A stretch of 64,000 bases of DNA from Chrysomallon squamiferum (Eukaryota > Mollusca > Gastropoda > Neomphalida > Peltospiridae): NCBI GenBank assembly GCA_012295275.1, contig CM022667.1, forward strand, positions 18,819,245 through 18,883,244, read 5' to 3'. Both the position numbers and the translations under genes were made by a program. Below, in pieces: positions 39,303 to 55,963 of the stretch; the first letter of the stretch is position 1, and every line of letters starts with the position of its first letter. The notes beneath the pieces were generated by a model. That model did not search any database. It was not told the DNA's origin and worked only from the letters and a program-made list of their open reading frames with translations.

Positions 39303-40468
39303 TTAATTTCCACTTTTAGAACAGGCGACATCATGCCATGAGTTCTGCGGAAAAAGTAACATTACACAGTCCTCGTTGAAAATATTTTGAGGTTCGCCGG
39401 ATCCCCAGTTAAAAAGCATTGGCTTAACTCCGTTCTCCCAAAGAAACACGTCTTCTGTAACTACATCAGTCAGTCCGATGTATATGTATTCTTCTGTCTC
39501 TGAAGAATAATACAAGAAGATAAATAATAAAAATACCAATCACTACAAAAACAACAACTACAGCAATAATAATAATAATAATAATTAAAAAAAAAATAAT
39601 ATCACCAGCAACAACAACAACAATAATAATTTAAAGATATGTCATTTACGTACAACCGGTGAAAACTAACATATATGTTAGAGAAGTTTTTGTTGTAGTT
39701 GTTGTAAATCAATATTTATGTTCCTACCAATGTTTGCTTGGATGTAGTCACCAACAGCTGTGTTTTTCTCTTCTGTGTCCAGTACAATCAGTCATGAACC
39801 TATCTGACTGCAGGCGACACGTGCTTCAGAAAATGTTTTCTTATCGCTGAACACTATTAAACATAGATTCAGTTCGTCCAGATAAACAAACCCATCTTCC
39901 ACTGGACAGGAACCTGCCAGGAAATGATAATAATTTCTGTAAAGTTTTTAAAATTATCATTCTTTTTCAGAATTAAGAATCATACTTATAGTAAAGTCAT
40001 ATCAGGACAGATCTTTGTTACAAGGATAGTTTTAGAAATTTCCTTCCAATCCTACCAATATATATATATATCTATCTATCTATCTATATATATATATATA
40101 TATCTAGATATAGATATATATATTAAAATTATTGGGTATGTCTGTGTTTAATTAATTTAAAGTACTTGTTTTAATATTTGTGTGTGTGTGCGTGTGCCTG
40201 TGATTTTCTACCTGCACTCAGGTAAAAGTGCGTCCAGCCAGGAGAAGATGAAAAGCTGCCTGAATTCATCAACCTCAAATAATGCTGACAACAAATTCCA
40301 TACACGTTGTACGAAAACCAAACACAGGTAGAATTATTTGCGTATCGTATCCCACAAAGGCCTTGCGATGAAATTTTGTCAGCTGAAGATATGACAGCCT
40401 GGTTTATCTGAACATGATCAAAATCAGGTCTTTTTATCCATTTTATTGTCGTGTTGCAACTGATGATG

Positions 40469-40522
<54 letters not shown>

Positions 40523-40818
40523 TTATTTGAATTAGTAAAGACAGATTAGTTTCGTTACATTATCACCATCTCAGAATAATTTGTTTATTTTTACCTACCA
40601 TAACCACCACTCAACTATAAATAAAAGAAATTTATAATAAAATTAAATTTGTGTTTCGTTTGATTTAATTTTATAACAACTGATTTCTCTTCTTGCAACA
40701 TCAAAGAGTTTATATTCAGATATAGTTAAGAATATATAAAAACAGATATTACCTACCTCTTGTTACCATGACAACAGATTACAAACGTTACCAGCAAAAT
40801 AAATAGTGAATAATCCAT
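39303..40818 (-). pseudogene. Decayed PAN/apple-like plus C-type lectin gene (third paralogue)
   Basis: Four exons align with the intact paralogues: 40757-40818 (signal peptide, MDYSLFILLVTF), 40212-40459 (PAN-like), 39728-39913 (first half of the lectin domain) and 39303-39499 (second half). Three faults show decay. An AGA to TGA change makes a stop in the third exon (TGA complement at 39792-39794). In the last exon the Tyr codon of Y-I-C-E-K is TAA (39303-39305), removing the final lectin-domain cysteine. The conserved Cys in GIRC of the PAN-like exon is Tyr here. Splice sites are still intact, so a truncated transcript is possible. (AAT)n at 40467-40521 abuts the second exon's acceptor. 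Confidence 0.85.
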
Positions 40819-44463
<3,645 letters not shown>

Positions 44464-47276
44464 CAGTGACTCAACCGCCGTGTCGCGACACACAAGTGTG
44501 TCGCGAGGCTCCGTCAGGTGTGTCGCGAAACTTTGTGACGAACACCTGAAAACACGGACAATGTGCATAAATCTCCGTTTCATGTTCTACTAATATGCCT
44601 TGGAGGAAGGAACTTCCTTTCTCCAGTGAATATGCACACATTCAAAGTCCACCAATCAGTGGCGGCCACCAACCTTTGCACCTTTCGCTCAAGGTCGATC
44701 AGTTGCCCATGAGACGTCAGTGTGATAGGTTGTGTGTGTGGTGTTGTTCCGCACTGGTCGTGTGTGCGCGTGCGTAATGCCGATTGCCGAATTAACTTCG
44801 TTGTGTTTTAAATTATTGTCATTCTTAAACACTTATTAGTAAAGAGATGTAGCTAACTAGGTGTATTTAGTTAAGAAATTATGCTAGTTAGAACAGACTT
44901 TGCAAATCTGTCGTCTCGGCAAATCTGTTCAGTTAACAGTGTTTACTATTTACTTACATCGAATTCAATCGTACTGCACGCGCAATTTTGACCTCTAAAT
45001 TACAGATGAATTTGAACTAAATTAGCTTGTGACTAATCATAACTAGAACTGAACGCTGTTTTCTGTGCTTGCATATTTTTCAATTTGTTTAGCTCAGAAT
45101 CAGTGTTGTTCACGCACTTTCAAACTATTGTTTTTAGCTCGCAATACTTGAGTTAAATCACATGGTGAAATAATTAAATAAGGATATTCAGTTTTTGTTA
45201 TTGCATTGGTAGAATAAAGGTTAGTTTTACCATATATTTCAGAAGGTGATAGAGTGAAAAAAAATGTGAACACTACTTAATGTTCCAGTTTGACACAGGA
45301 GGTTGACCGTTGACACACGGATCAGTTTAACACTGCCTGTTGTTTACTGTTATTGGTTAGAGTACGCGCGTGTTAACTGCTTATGAATACCCCTTCACAA
45401 TGGATAAATTTGTTAAAAGGAAGGATTAGTGACGGGTGTGAGGTTGAAACAGAATATACAATGAAGCCCACAAAATCCAGCACAAAAAAGGCAAAAGTTC
45501 ACCATAATAGACGGTATTGTGATGATTATTTGAAGTTTGGATTTTCTTGGTCAGAAGATGTTGCTCAACCATGTCCATTATGTATAGTTTGTGGTGAAAA
45601 AATGGCCAATGAATCCATGGTACCAAATAAATTACAAAGACATTTCACGACTAAACATTCCTACCTACAAGATAAAGATCTGAATTATTTTCAAAGACTG
45701 TTACAACAGCAATCAAAGCAACGCAATGTTTTTCAGAAAACAATGACCGTGTCTGAACGGGCTCAACTCGCTTCAGTTGAGGTAGCTGAAATAATAGCAA
45801 TGAAATCCAAATCCCACACTCTTGCTGAGTCAGTTATCCTTCCCGCTTGTAAAAAGATGGTGAAATCCATGTTAGGCGAAACAGTTGAAAAAGAAATTAG
45901 TAAAATTCCGCTTTCAAATGATACAATACACAGCAGAATTGTAGATTTATCTGAAAACATTGAAACTAATGTTCAGAAAAAACTTGAAGGATCTAAATTT
46001 GCTTTAATAGTTGATGAATCGACCGATATCAGTAACTGCTCAATTGCTTGTATTTGTTCGTTTCATTAATGACGATGAAATAATCAATCAGTTTTTGTGT
46101 TGTAAAGAAAGGCCAACCACTACTAGAGGTCAAGATATTTTTGATATGATAACCGGCTATCATAAAAAAATGAATTTGACGTGGAAGTTTTGTGTTGGTA
46201 TTTGTATTGATGGTGCACCATGTACGGTAGGCTGCATTAAAGGTTTTGCAACACTAGCACAGAAAGAAAATCCAAATCTTGTTCGTAGTCATTGCTTTTT
46301 ACATAGAGAAGTTTTAGTTTCAAAAGTATCACAAGAAGATTTGAAGCAAGTGTTACACCAAGTAGTTGAAATTTTCAATTCTCAACATGTTCGCTTACTC
46401 ATGCATACCGACGTTCGATGGCTGTCAAAAGGTAAAGTGTTAACTCGCGTTCATGAATTACAGAAGGAATTAATAGTATTTTTTGATAAAGAAAAGCACG
46501 AAAGATTTTGTAAATATCTTCGATGTGAATTTTGGATGGCCAAAATGGAATATTTAACGGAAATATTTGGTCAACTTAATATTGTGAACAGTAGTATGCA
46601 AGGTCGAAACGAAAATATTCTAACTTCGACAGATAAATTGGTTGCCCTTAAAAAGAAAATTGTTATTTGGAAAAACAGAGCAAAGTTGGGTGAGTTTGAT
46701 ATGTTTGCTACAATGCGTACTAACTGCACTAAAGAAATGATCGTAATCCTGGGTTCGTAATCCTTTTGTAGATGTTCCTTCTAATATTGGGTTTAAATTA
46801 TGCGAAGAAGAAGAATTGGCTACCATTTCAAGTGACTGCAGTCTTAAAATAAAGCATTCTGAGGTAGATATCGACACATTTTGGATTTCAATACAAAAGG
46901 AATTTCCCGCATTACCTGAAAAAGCCCTGTTAGTTCTTTTACAATTCTCTACTCCTTATTTGTGTGAATTGGGCTTTTCAACCTTAAATAATATAAAAAA
47001 TAAGAAGAGAGAAAGACTACGTTCCACTGATGAAGAAATGAGAGTTTGCTTATCGCACATACGACCAAATATTCAAGAAGTCATAAGACAACACAAGGCA
47101 CAGGTTTCACACTACGTAAGTGGCAATTCTGGGATACTAACATAATAAACTGTATCAGACAAGTCCAAATATTTATTTTACGATCTCATTATATAATATT
47201 TAAAATTATTACTGTGTCGCGACAGTTTCATGCGCTCGTAGGTATGTCGAGAGTAAAAAAAGGTTGAGAAACACTG
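44464..47276 (+). mobile_element. hAT transposon, complete by its ends, with 8-bp target duplication
   Basis: The ends are CAGTGACTCAACCGCC on the left and, read inversely on the right, CAGTGTTTCTCAACCTTTTT, the usual hAT pattern. The flanking octamers CGTTAGCT (44456-44463) and CTTTAGCT (47277-47284) differ at one base, as expected of an old 8-bp target-site duplication. The left end also has several TGTGTCGCGA motifs at 44480-44530, and one returns inverted near 47215, probably subterminal transposase-binding repeats. The matching unoccupied site is near 57443. Confidence 0.92.
45400..47145 (+). pseudogene. hAT transposase of the ZBED5/SCAND3-like group, frameshifted
   Basis: The expected start MDKFVKR is at 45400, but a frame change follows at once. 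The BED-type zinc finger region (C-P-L-C-I-V-C-G, then LQRHFTTKH) and the first catalytic region (ALIVDESTDIS) are in the frame of 45383-46069. A shift near 46035 moves the frame to 46011-46760, which holds the second acidic site (GICIDGAPCTVGCIKGFATL), RSHCFLHREVL and the T-D-V-R-W-L-S-K-G-K motif. A second shift near 46755 leads to 46759-47145 with the C-terminal dimerisation block, FSTPYLCELGFSTLNNIK. A short repeated CGTAATCCT word sits at that break. Three frame changes make the copy inactive, although the motifs are well preserved. Confidence 0.9.
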
Positions 47277-48110
47277 CTTTAGCTGAATATCCCCAGTCGC
47301 TTCGGGTAAGTGAAAGAGGACAGTTTGTAATATCGCACGCCGCTATGTATACTGCACGTGCACAAGGATGTATTGAAATCGTATTTTGATGCGGTGACAC
47401 ACCATGATCCAGAAACAAACGGAAGATTTTATCCTGTTTATAATGGGTCGCCGTCCAGACTTAACGGAAAATCAACGTCATGAAGTAAGGGGACGGTTTC
47501 ACGCCGGTCAATGCGTTCACGACGTCGCTCAGTACCTTCCTGTTGATGACAGTACCATATGACGACTCCAACAACGCGTACACCAAAGTGGGCAAGTTCG
47601 AGATCGACCCCGTTCTGGTAGACCACGATTAACTACTCCAAGGGAACATAGGTATTTAGTGACGTCATCTCGACGTCAAAGGTTCGAAAGTGCTCCACTT
47701 TAGCACGTACGTTACAGCAAAGCACAGGAACTAGAATTCATGCTCAAACTTTGCGCAATCGTCTCCATGCTGCTGGTTTACAAGCACGTCGCCCTGTCGT
47801 AGCTGTTCCCCTGACAGCGCGTCACGTTCAGGAACGTCTGAGATAGAGGCAGACAATGGGATCAGTCATTCCATTCAGCATCCTGGCTTTCTGTTTCAAC
47901 ATGACAATGCTAGACCACCACTACTAACCTTCTTGAGCGGAACGACATTGAACTGGCCAACAAAGTCACCATTTTATAAGATGTACCCCTCTCTTTCTTC
48001 AGCTCGCATTAATAACAAAGACGCTGACACCGTGACGACGTGTTACTACTGCTGGCCACATTCAAAAATGCTGTATCAATGAAATAACGTGTACAAATAA
48101 AATCAATATC
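47277..48110 (+). pseudogene. Tc1-like transposase fossil, left duplicate
   Basis: From about 47400 the plus strand reads, with frame corrections, as a Tc1-type transposase N-terminus: G-R-R-P-D-L-T-E-N-Q-R-H-E-V-R-G-R-F, then VRDRPRSGRPRLTTPREHR, RFESAPL, and a tail like H-A-A-G-L-Q-A-R-R-P-V-V. A catalytic-region scrap FQHDNARPPL lies near 47898. Relative to the right duplicate (57567-58370) this copy lacks about 230 bases (58140-58370 equivalent), which join near 47983. It is dead. Confidence 0.8.
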
Positions 48111-48228
48111 CAATCAGGTTGTCTGTATTTCATATCTTGTACATAATTGCTAAACTTTTTTCGCACAGTATATATAGATATGACCTCAGATCCTATATGC
48201 TAAGCGTTTTGAATAAAATACTTAAAGT

Positions 48229-48230
48229 TG

Positions 48231-48270
<40 letters not shown>

Positions 48271-48308
48271 TAATAATAATAATAATAATAATCATAAATT
48301 TAATAAAT
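48229..48308. repeat. (AAT)n microsatellite
   Basis: An AAT run with one GAT interruption, placed as at 58607-58721 in the right duplicate. Poly-Asn and poly-Ile open frames over it are artefacts. Confidence 0.95.
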
Positions 48309-48779
48309 AAATAACTCAATAACAAATCGTTTGTTATTTTTATAAAGAAAGGTGAATTTTGGTTGAAGAAGTGATCCGATAAAAAACACTTAAATCGAAT
48401 AAAAGCCTTGTTATAGCAGAGTAACATATGCATGTGCTTTGCATTCAGATATTTTATTTTGTTTTCTTTTAATTATTTTCTTTTTACTTCTTTAACTTTC
48501 TTATTATTGTTATTATTATTAGTGTTGTTGTTGTTGCTGCTGCTTTTTTCTCTTCATTTATTTCACACAATTTCCATCTAGTATTAAATTTGAAACTCAT
48601 AATAATAAAAAATAAAAATAAATAAAAATTCAGTTTTAAATCACTACCATTCACCTAAATGAAAATATACCACATTCACTGATTTATTTCATTACATAAT
48701 TACCTCGACATCGTTATAATTTAGATTTCTAAACCAAATAGGTGAACAGATCGACCTACAATAATAAGACATCTAGTTA

Positions 48780-48832
48780 GTATGTGTGTGTGTTTGTGCG
48801 TGTGTGTGTGTGTGTGCGTGTGTGTGTGTGTT
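48780..48832. repeat. (GT)n microsatellite
   Basis: TGTG runs broken by TTTG and CG. Counterpart at 59660-59708 in the right duplicate. Confidence 0.9.
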
Positions 48833-48949
48833 GTTCCAAAAATATTTCCTACTTTCCTCTTAATATAAATATGTATGGAGTTTTAGAATCAAAATAGAAG
48901 TCCATATCCTAATTTTAACCTCACTTTTACTCCTACATTTTTCTGAAGA

Positions 48950-49871
<922 letters not shown>

Positions 49872-51075
49872 GCAAATTCACACAGCAAACTTTTCTGCAG
49901 TTTTAAAATAGAAGAGGACATCCAAAACCCAGATTCCTTTGATGAGAAAGCTTCTCATTTTTAGCTGTTAACTTAATTATTTACAACTGCCAGTTCACTT
50001 TAATAAAACAAATAAAATTCTACGAAACTTAGGCTTCTAATTAGTATCAAACATTAGAAATATTTAAAATACAAAATTTGTAGATAGAAATTTAACTTTA
50101 AAAAAAATATATCGTATTAAGCCGAAGGACATGAACACGTTCTGTATAACTTTTGTAATATGCCAAAGATTTCAATTTTTGATGACATTATTTATTAACA
50201 ATCGACACTATCTGATAATCAACAAATATAAAAACAAATAATAGATGATATCAATTCGCAAAGACATTACAACAAAGTGTTTATTCTGGATCATCTATTA
50301 AGCAAAAGTGTCCATAGTCAAGTATTCCATTTAACTGCCTTTCCGTGCGTATGACTTGTTTGATATATGACTATTGGAACGTGTGACTATACGGCATAAA
50401 CCTGTATATTCTTAGAAATAAACCTGATTTTGTACATAGTTCGAAACCAGTGTGTTACTCTCTATTATTCTGTATTATTAAACTAGCAAAAACAGATTAA
50501 AATAAGATCAAGATATCTTGATATCACTGATATGAAATAATTTACGAATTGTATCTGAAAAAATTTTAATGTAACTTTTTCTTCGTAATATACGGACAAA
50601 CTCTCATTCGTTTCAGTCATTTATGCAACATAAACACTGAGTTACTCATATAGTTTTAAACGAATATATACGTATTATATATAAAAATGAAACTTTTTAT
50701 GAGATCCAGAGGTATACATTCTTTTTAAACATGTTGCGAACATTCATAAATGTCACTCAGTAATTTATTTATAGCATTAATTAGCTCAAACGTACCTAAC
50801 ATCTTAATTATACCTCAAAGAGTGTACAGATATTAAACGAGTATATAAAAAGGTTTAGATTAAAATACTTCACAGATCCTGTTTCAATGGATGAAAACAC
50901 ATCAACCATCTCAGAAAAAAGTAATTTGCACTGAACTGGTAGGTATTATCTGGAGCCAAAGTACCGTGTGAAGAAATATGAGTTCTACATGGAACCTTCA
51001 TGGATTTAAAATGCTTATGAAGGATAAACCTATTGATATCTTAAATCTCGTGGACTTTTTTCGAACAATAAACAC

Positions 51076-51411
51076 TTGGATAACACAAAAAAACGGCTGA
51101 TATTTTTGCAAATTATTGTGAATTTATGTGTATTTCACGTGAAATACACACATGTTTTCGGCAAATTAGCTGACGTGTTTTCTACTAGTCAGTTTCGTGA
51201 GGGATTTTCTTATCTTAGAAAATATGAATCAATCGTTTCAAAGCCAACCAACATTTTTATTATATCACAAAGCTCTACTGAAATGTCTACACTTGAAAAC
51301 CATCAAAGATTACAACTTGTTCCTAATTATGTTTTTGCAGTTTATTTAATCGTCTCTGTTTATATAAAGACATACACATATAATATACAGCGATCTTTAT
51401 TTGCATTATAA
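51076..51411 (+). other. 111-codon open frame upstream of the lectin gene, conserved between units
   Basis: An open frame of 111 codons ends about 280 bases before the lectin start codon. Its equivalents in the same relative place are 41100-41435 (minus strand) and the central part of 61226-61807 (193 codons). The segment STEMSTLENHQRLQLVPNY and a following YLIVSV are shared. The three copies differ by substitutions with hardly any length change. No known domain, signal peptide or splice context supports a gene, and many substitutions change residues. It may be chance or an uncharacterised upstream exon. Confidence 0.3.
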
Positions 51412-51692
51412 AAATGTTCATTGATTATTTTGTCAGTAATACAAAAAAGTAAAATTGTATATAATGCAAGAGTTCAAAAATTAATGTTGTTTGTCATCAG
51501 GGATTTGATAATATTCTGTTAATACAACACCAGACACATTGTCTCAAATCGTGGGTTCTCTATTCGAATTTGCTTCTCCTGGAAAGATAATCAATAATCA
51601 ATATTCAGTCCGAACCAAATACAGATACTCACTGCGTAGTACAAATTATTACACCGGACAGTTTGGTTGAAATTCTTTCATACTTGCGAGAG

Positions 51693-52115
51693 ATGGATTA
51701 TTCACTATTTATTTTGCTGGTAACGTCTGTAATCTGTTGTCATGGTAACAAGAGGTAGGTAATATCTGTTTTTATATATTCTTAACTGTATCTCAATAAA
51801 AACTCTTTGATATTGCAAGAAGAGAAATCAGTTGTTATAAAATCAAATCAAACGAAATACAAATTTAATTATATTATACATTTCTTTTATTCATAGTAGA
51901 GTGCTGGTTATGGTATAAAAATGTTTAAAAATTATTCCGAGATGGTGATAATGTAACCAAACTAATCTATCTTTAGTAATTCAAATAACATTAACCTTCT
52001 TTTCCTTCTTCTTCGTCTTCTTCTTCTTTTTCTTCTTATGGTAGGTGAAAACAAACAAATTATCCGAGATAGTTATAATGTAACCAAACTAATCTATCTT
52101 TCCTAATTCAAATAA

Positions 52116-52187
<72 letters not shown>

Positions 52188-53376
52188 TATTATTATTATT
52201 ATTATCACAGGTGCAACACGACAATGACATGGATAAAAAGACGTGATTTTACTAATGTCCAGGTAAACCAGGCTCTCATATCTTCTGCTTACAAAATTTC
52301 ATCGCAAGGCCTTTGTGGGATACGTTGCGAAAATAATTCTACCTGTGTTTGGTTTTCGTACAACGTGTATGGAATTTGTCGTCTGCATTATTTGAGATTT
52401 ATGATGTCGGGCAGCTTTTCAGCTTCACCTGGCTGGACGCACTTTTACCTGAGTGCAGGTAGAAAATTACAGACACACGCGCACTCACACACAAATATTA
52501 AAACAAATACTTTAAATTAGTTAAACACATACACACACACAGAAAGACAGTAACAATAATTTTAAAATATTAAAAATTTTAATATGTATATATTTCTAGG
52601 ATTATAAAGAAATTTCTGATCCTATCCTTGTAACAAAAATTAGTCCTTTATTATAGACTTTAATATAAGTATGATTCTTAATTCTGAAAACGAATTATAA
52701 TTTTATAATCTTTTAGAAATTATTATCCTTTCCTGGCAGGTTCCTGTCCAGTGGAAGATCGGTTTGTTTATCTGGACAATCTGAATCTCTGTTTCAAAGT
52801 AGTCAGGGATAAGAAAACATTTTCTGAAGCACGTCTCGCCTGCAGTCAGATCGGTTCAAGACTGATTGTACTGGACACAAAAGACAAAAACACAGCTGTT
52901 GGTGACTACATCCAAGCAAACATAGGTAGGAACATAAATACTGAAATGTAACTACTACTAATACTGCTAATCCACAACTATTTCATTTACTTGACAACAA
53001 AATCTTCTATAATAAATACGGTATTTTTTACCAGTTGTAACTAAGTACATTTTCAAGTGATTGTTATTGTTATTATTATTGTTGTTGTTATTGTTGTCTT
53101 TGTCGCTGATTTTATTGTCATTGGTATTTTTATTATTTCTGTTACTGTTATTCAGGCACAGGTGAATATTTATACATCGGACTGACTGATGCTGTTACAG
53201 AAGACGTGTATGTTTGGGAGGACGGAAATCAGACAGTGTTTTTCAATTGGGGAACCGGTGAACCTCACAACAATAGTTCGGACGAGGACTGTGTTATGTT
53301 ACGTTTTCCTTTAAACACATGGCATGATGTCTTGTGTTCTACAGAAGAAAATTACATTTGTGAGAAACCAATGTGA
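51693..53376 (+). CDS. Secreted PAN/apple-like plus C-type lectin protein, paralogue 1
   Basis: Exons 51693-51754, 52211-52458, 52740-52925 and 53156-53376; all junctions are AG/GT and the phases agree, giving 238 residues and a TGA stop. Exon 1 encodes a signal peptide (MDYSLFILLVTSVICCHG). Exon 2 encodes a small Cys-containing PAN/apple-like module (GLCGIRC...TCVWFSYNVYGICRLHY). Exons 3-4 encode a C-type lectin domain: GSCPVED, FVYL, ARLACSQIGSRLIVLD, then YIGLTD (the WIGL position), W-G-T-G-E-P-H-N, DEDCVML, WHDVLC and YICEKPM. The Ca2+-site motifs usually EPN and WND are EPH and WHD here, so classical mannose-type binding is doubtful. It is probably a secreted recognition or immune lectin; that role is inferred. 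An AATAAA at 53537-53542 is the candidate poly(A) signal. Confidence 0.9.
52118..52204. repeat. (ATT)n tract touching the acceptor of lectin exon 2
   Basis: About 87 bases of ATT repeats with one ACT break end directly before ATCACAG, the acceptor of exon 2. The microsatellite thus stands where a polypyrimidine tract is expected. A (CTT)n-like run lies upstream at 52010-52035. The same arrangement occurs at 62366-62431 and inversely at 40467-40521. Confidence 0.93.
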
Positions 53377-53379
53377 TTT

Positions 53380-54630
53380 TCTGTATTATTCGATCCAAAT
53401 TTGATACTGTTACAGATGAAACTAACAAATCAGTTAATTTATATCTTTTTAATCTTTTACGAACCAGTAATTTATAAATTCTGTCGTAAATCATGATTAT
53501 TATGATGATTCTGATGGTTATGATGAGGATGATTAAAATAAAATGGTTGTTTAAAACAGAGTTACTCATTCCTTCATCAAAATGCTTCGTCGTCAAGAGC
53601 ATTTCATGAAATAAAAATTCAGAGTAGGAGTAGTTGTAGTTCAAAAGGTACAATTAATTAATTACATTTTCAGAAAAACGTAAGTAAATTCCTTGAAACG
53701 TTGTCTGTTACCTCCGGTTACATTAAACGTAACCAGGTTGTAAGTAGGGATTTGTTTCGATGAATTTATCATTAAATCAAACATTTAATCAAGAAAGGTT
53801 ACTCAGAACTAAAATAAATGTAAATAAGTTTTGAAATCGTTAATTACTAAAGATACATGACATATGGATGTAACCAAAATTACAATTAACAATTGATAGT
53901 CTATACATTTACATATGTAACACAGAACGTAACTGTGAACAGTAAAACAAACAAAACCCCAGCAAAGATAACATCCCTTTTCCTTGTACTATAATTACAA
54001 CAGCAACAACGACCACCACAAGTACTACTACAAATAGTAAGAGTACTACTACTAATGAAACATATTTAAAGGAAACATTATATTCTCTCATAGAAGAATG
54101 AAAGTATATACGAAAAAAATATATCCCGTTCTACATTATTAATAATAAGGATGACAACATCAACAACCTGCTTATATTCATCTCCATCAGGGAATACGTA
54201 TTTTACCAAATGTATTTATTTTTAAGTAAGCATCAGAATAAATTTCATAATCTTCACAAGTGAGAAAACACAGCAACGACAACGACAACAACAATCATAA
54301 CAATCGACACTATATTAAATTAAATTAAATTAAATTAAATTAAATTAAATTAAATATATATGAAACAAGAAACATCCATAAAAAAAACCCAGAGAGAGAG
54401 AGAGGTAAAACAGAAGAATAATAATTTAAAAATTAAATTCATCGACAAGAAATCATAAAATCTCATTTGAGACAATTGACTGCTGTGAAACCAAATAACG
54501 GTTCACATTGATTCATTGATTTTGTATACATTTATAGCCGTCTCTGAATTATCAAAAATTAAATTACTGTTCTGAATTTTCAATAATAATGATTTCTTCT
54601 GTTTTTGTTTGAAATATATGTAGTTATAAC
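53380..54630 (+). repeat. 3' flank of lectin paralogue 1
   Basis: The first 600 bases are a close copy of 63627-64000 after paralogue 2 and a more distant inverse match of 38.1-39.3 kb. Includes a (TAAAT)n pentanucleotide run at 54311-54357. No gene is seen. Confidence 0.75.
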
Positions 54631-55600
54631 AGTACCATATACTACATAAGAAAAATGTGTTTTCTGAGTATCATTATTAACAACAAGTTAGTCATATTTA
54701 ATCTTTCTTATGTTTATTTATTTATTTTAAATGTTCTACGGCCATTCGCACCAATACTATATAAGAAAAAAAAATTACTCTTTATCGTAATTAGCATAAT
54801 ATTAGTCACGATCGTTGATATCAACAGAGGAAAGCTGACGTCCACTTTTACAGTAATTGTTCGTTTTCTATTTACCTTTATTGATTATCAGATAGAGTCG
54901 AAGGTTAGTAAATGTAGTCATCAAAAATTAAACTCTTTGGGAGACTGCAACTATTATAACAGTACTATATACTAGTAAAATGTGGTTTCTATGTATCGTC
55001 ATTAACAACAAGTGAGTCATAATTAATTTTTCCTGTGTTTATTTATTTTACATTTTCTATGGGCATCGGCACCATTACTATATAAGAAAATTTTTTATTC
55101 ACTATCATAGTTACCATAATATTAGTCACGATCGTTGATATTAATTGAGGAAAGCTGACGTCACTTTTACAGTAATTGTTCGTTTTCTATTTACCTTTAT
55201 TGATTATCAGATAGAGTCGAATGTTAATAAATGTAGTCATTAAAAATTAAACTCTTTGGGAGACTGCAACTATTATAACAGTACTATATACTAGAAAAAT
55301 GTGGTTTCTGTGTATCATCATTAACAACAAGTGAGTCATAATTAATTTTTCTTGTGATTATTTATTTTACATTTTCTATGGGCATCGGCACCATTACTAT
55401 ATAAGAATTTTTTTGTATTCATTATCATAGTTATCATAATATTAGTCACGATCGTTGATATTAATTGAGGAAAGCTGACGTCACTTTTACAGTAATTGTT
55501 CGTTTTCTATTTACCTTTATTGATTATCAGATAGAGTCGAATGTTAATAAATGTAGTCATTAAAAATTAAACTCTTCAGGAGACTACAACAATTATACTG
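54630..55600 (+). repeat. Three tandem copies of a ~320-bp unit
   Basis: Units start near 54630, 54959 and 55277 with ACAGTACTATATACTA. Each contains CACGATCGTTGATATTAA, TTTACCTTTATTGATTATCA and TAAATGTAGTCAT. The last part of the unit is also the inner flank of the (GA)n tract in the 42.2-42.6 kb unit, so the triplication used a piece of the lectin duplicon. The open frame at 54655-54975 is not preserved in the other copies. Confidence 0.88.
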
Positions 55601-55868
55601 AACGTATTCATGTGCTTCGACTTCCTACCACATTTTTGTTAAAGTTAAATTTCTGTCTAAACGTTTTCTACTTCAACTGTTTCTAATGTTTGATACTAGT
55701 TGGTAGCTTAGTTTCGGAGAATTTTATTTGTTTTATTAAAGTGAAATAATTGTAAATAATTAAGCTAAACATTAAAGCTTTTCTCATCAAAGGAATCTAG
55801 GTTTTGGTTGTCCTTTTCTATTCTAAAGCTGCAGAATGGTAGTCATGAATATGCTAACAGAGACATAC

Positions 55869-55961
<93 letters not shown>
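55580..55961 (-). repeat. Gene-less remnant of an inverted lectin unit with (GA)n
   Basis: The flank CATCAAAGGAATCTAGGTTT, then CTGCAGAATGGTAGTCATGA and the GA run at 55872-55960 parallel 42560-42738. Continuing leftward the sequence enters the 320-bp tandem units and not a lectin gene. This is a truncated minus-strand unit. Confidence 0.8.
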
Positions 55962-55963
<2 letters not shown>

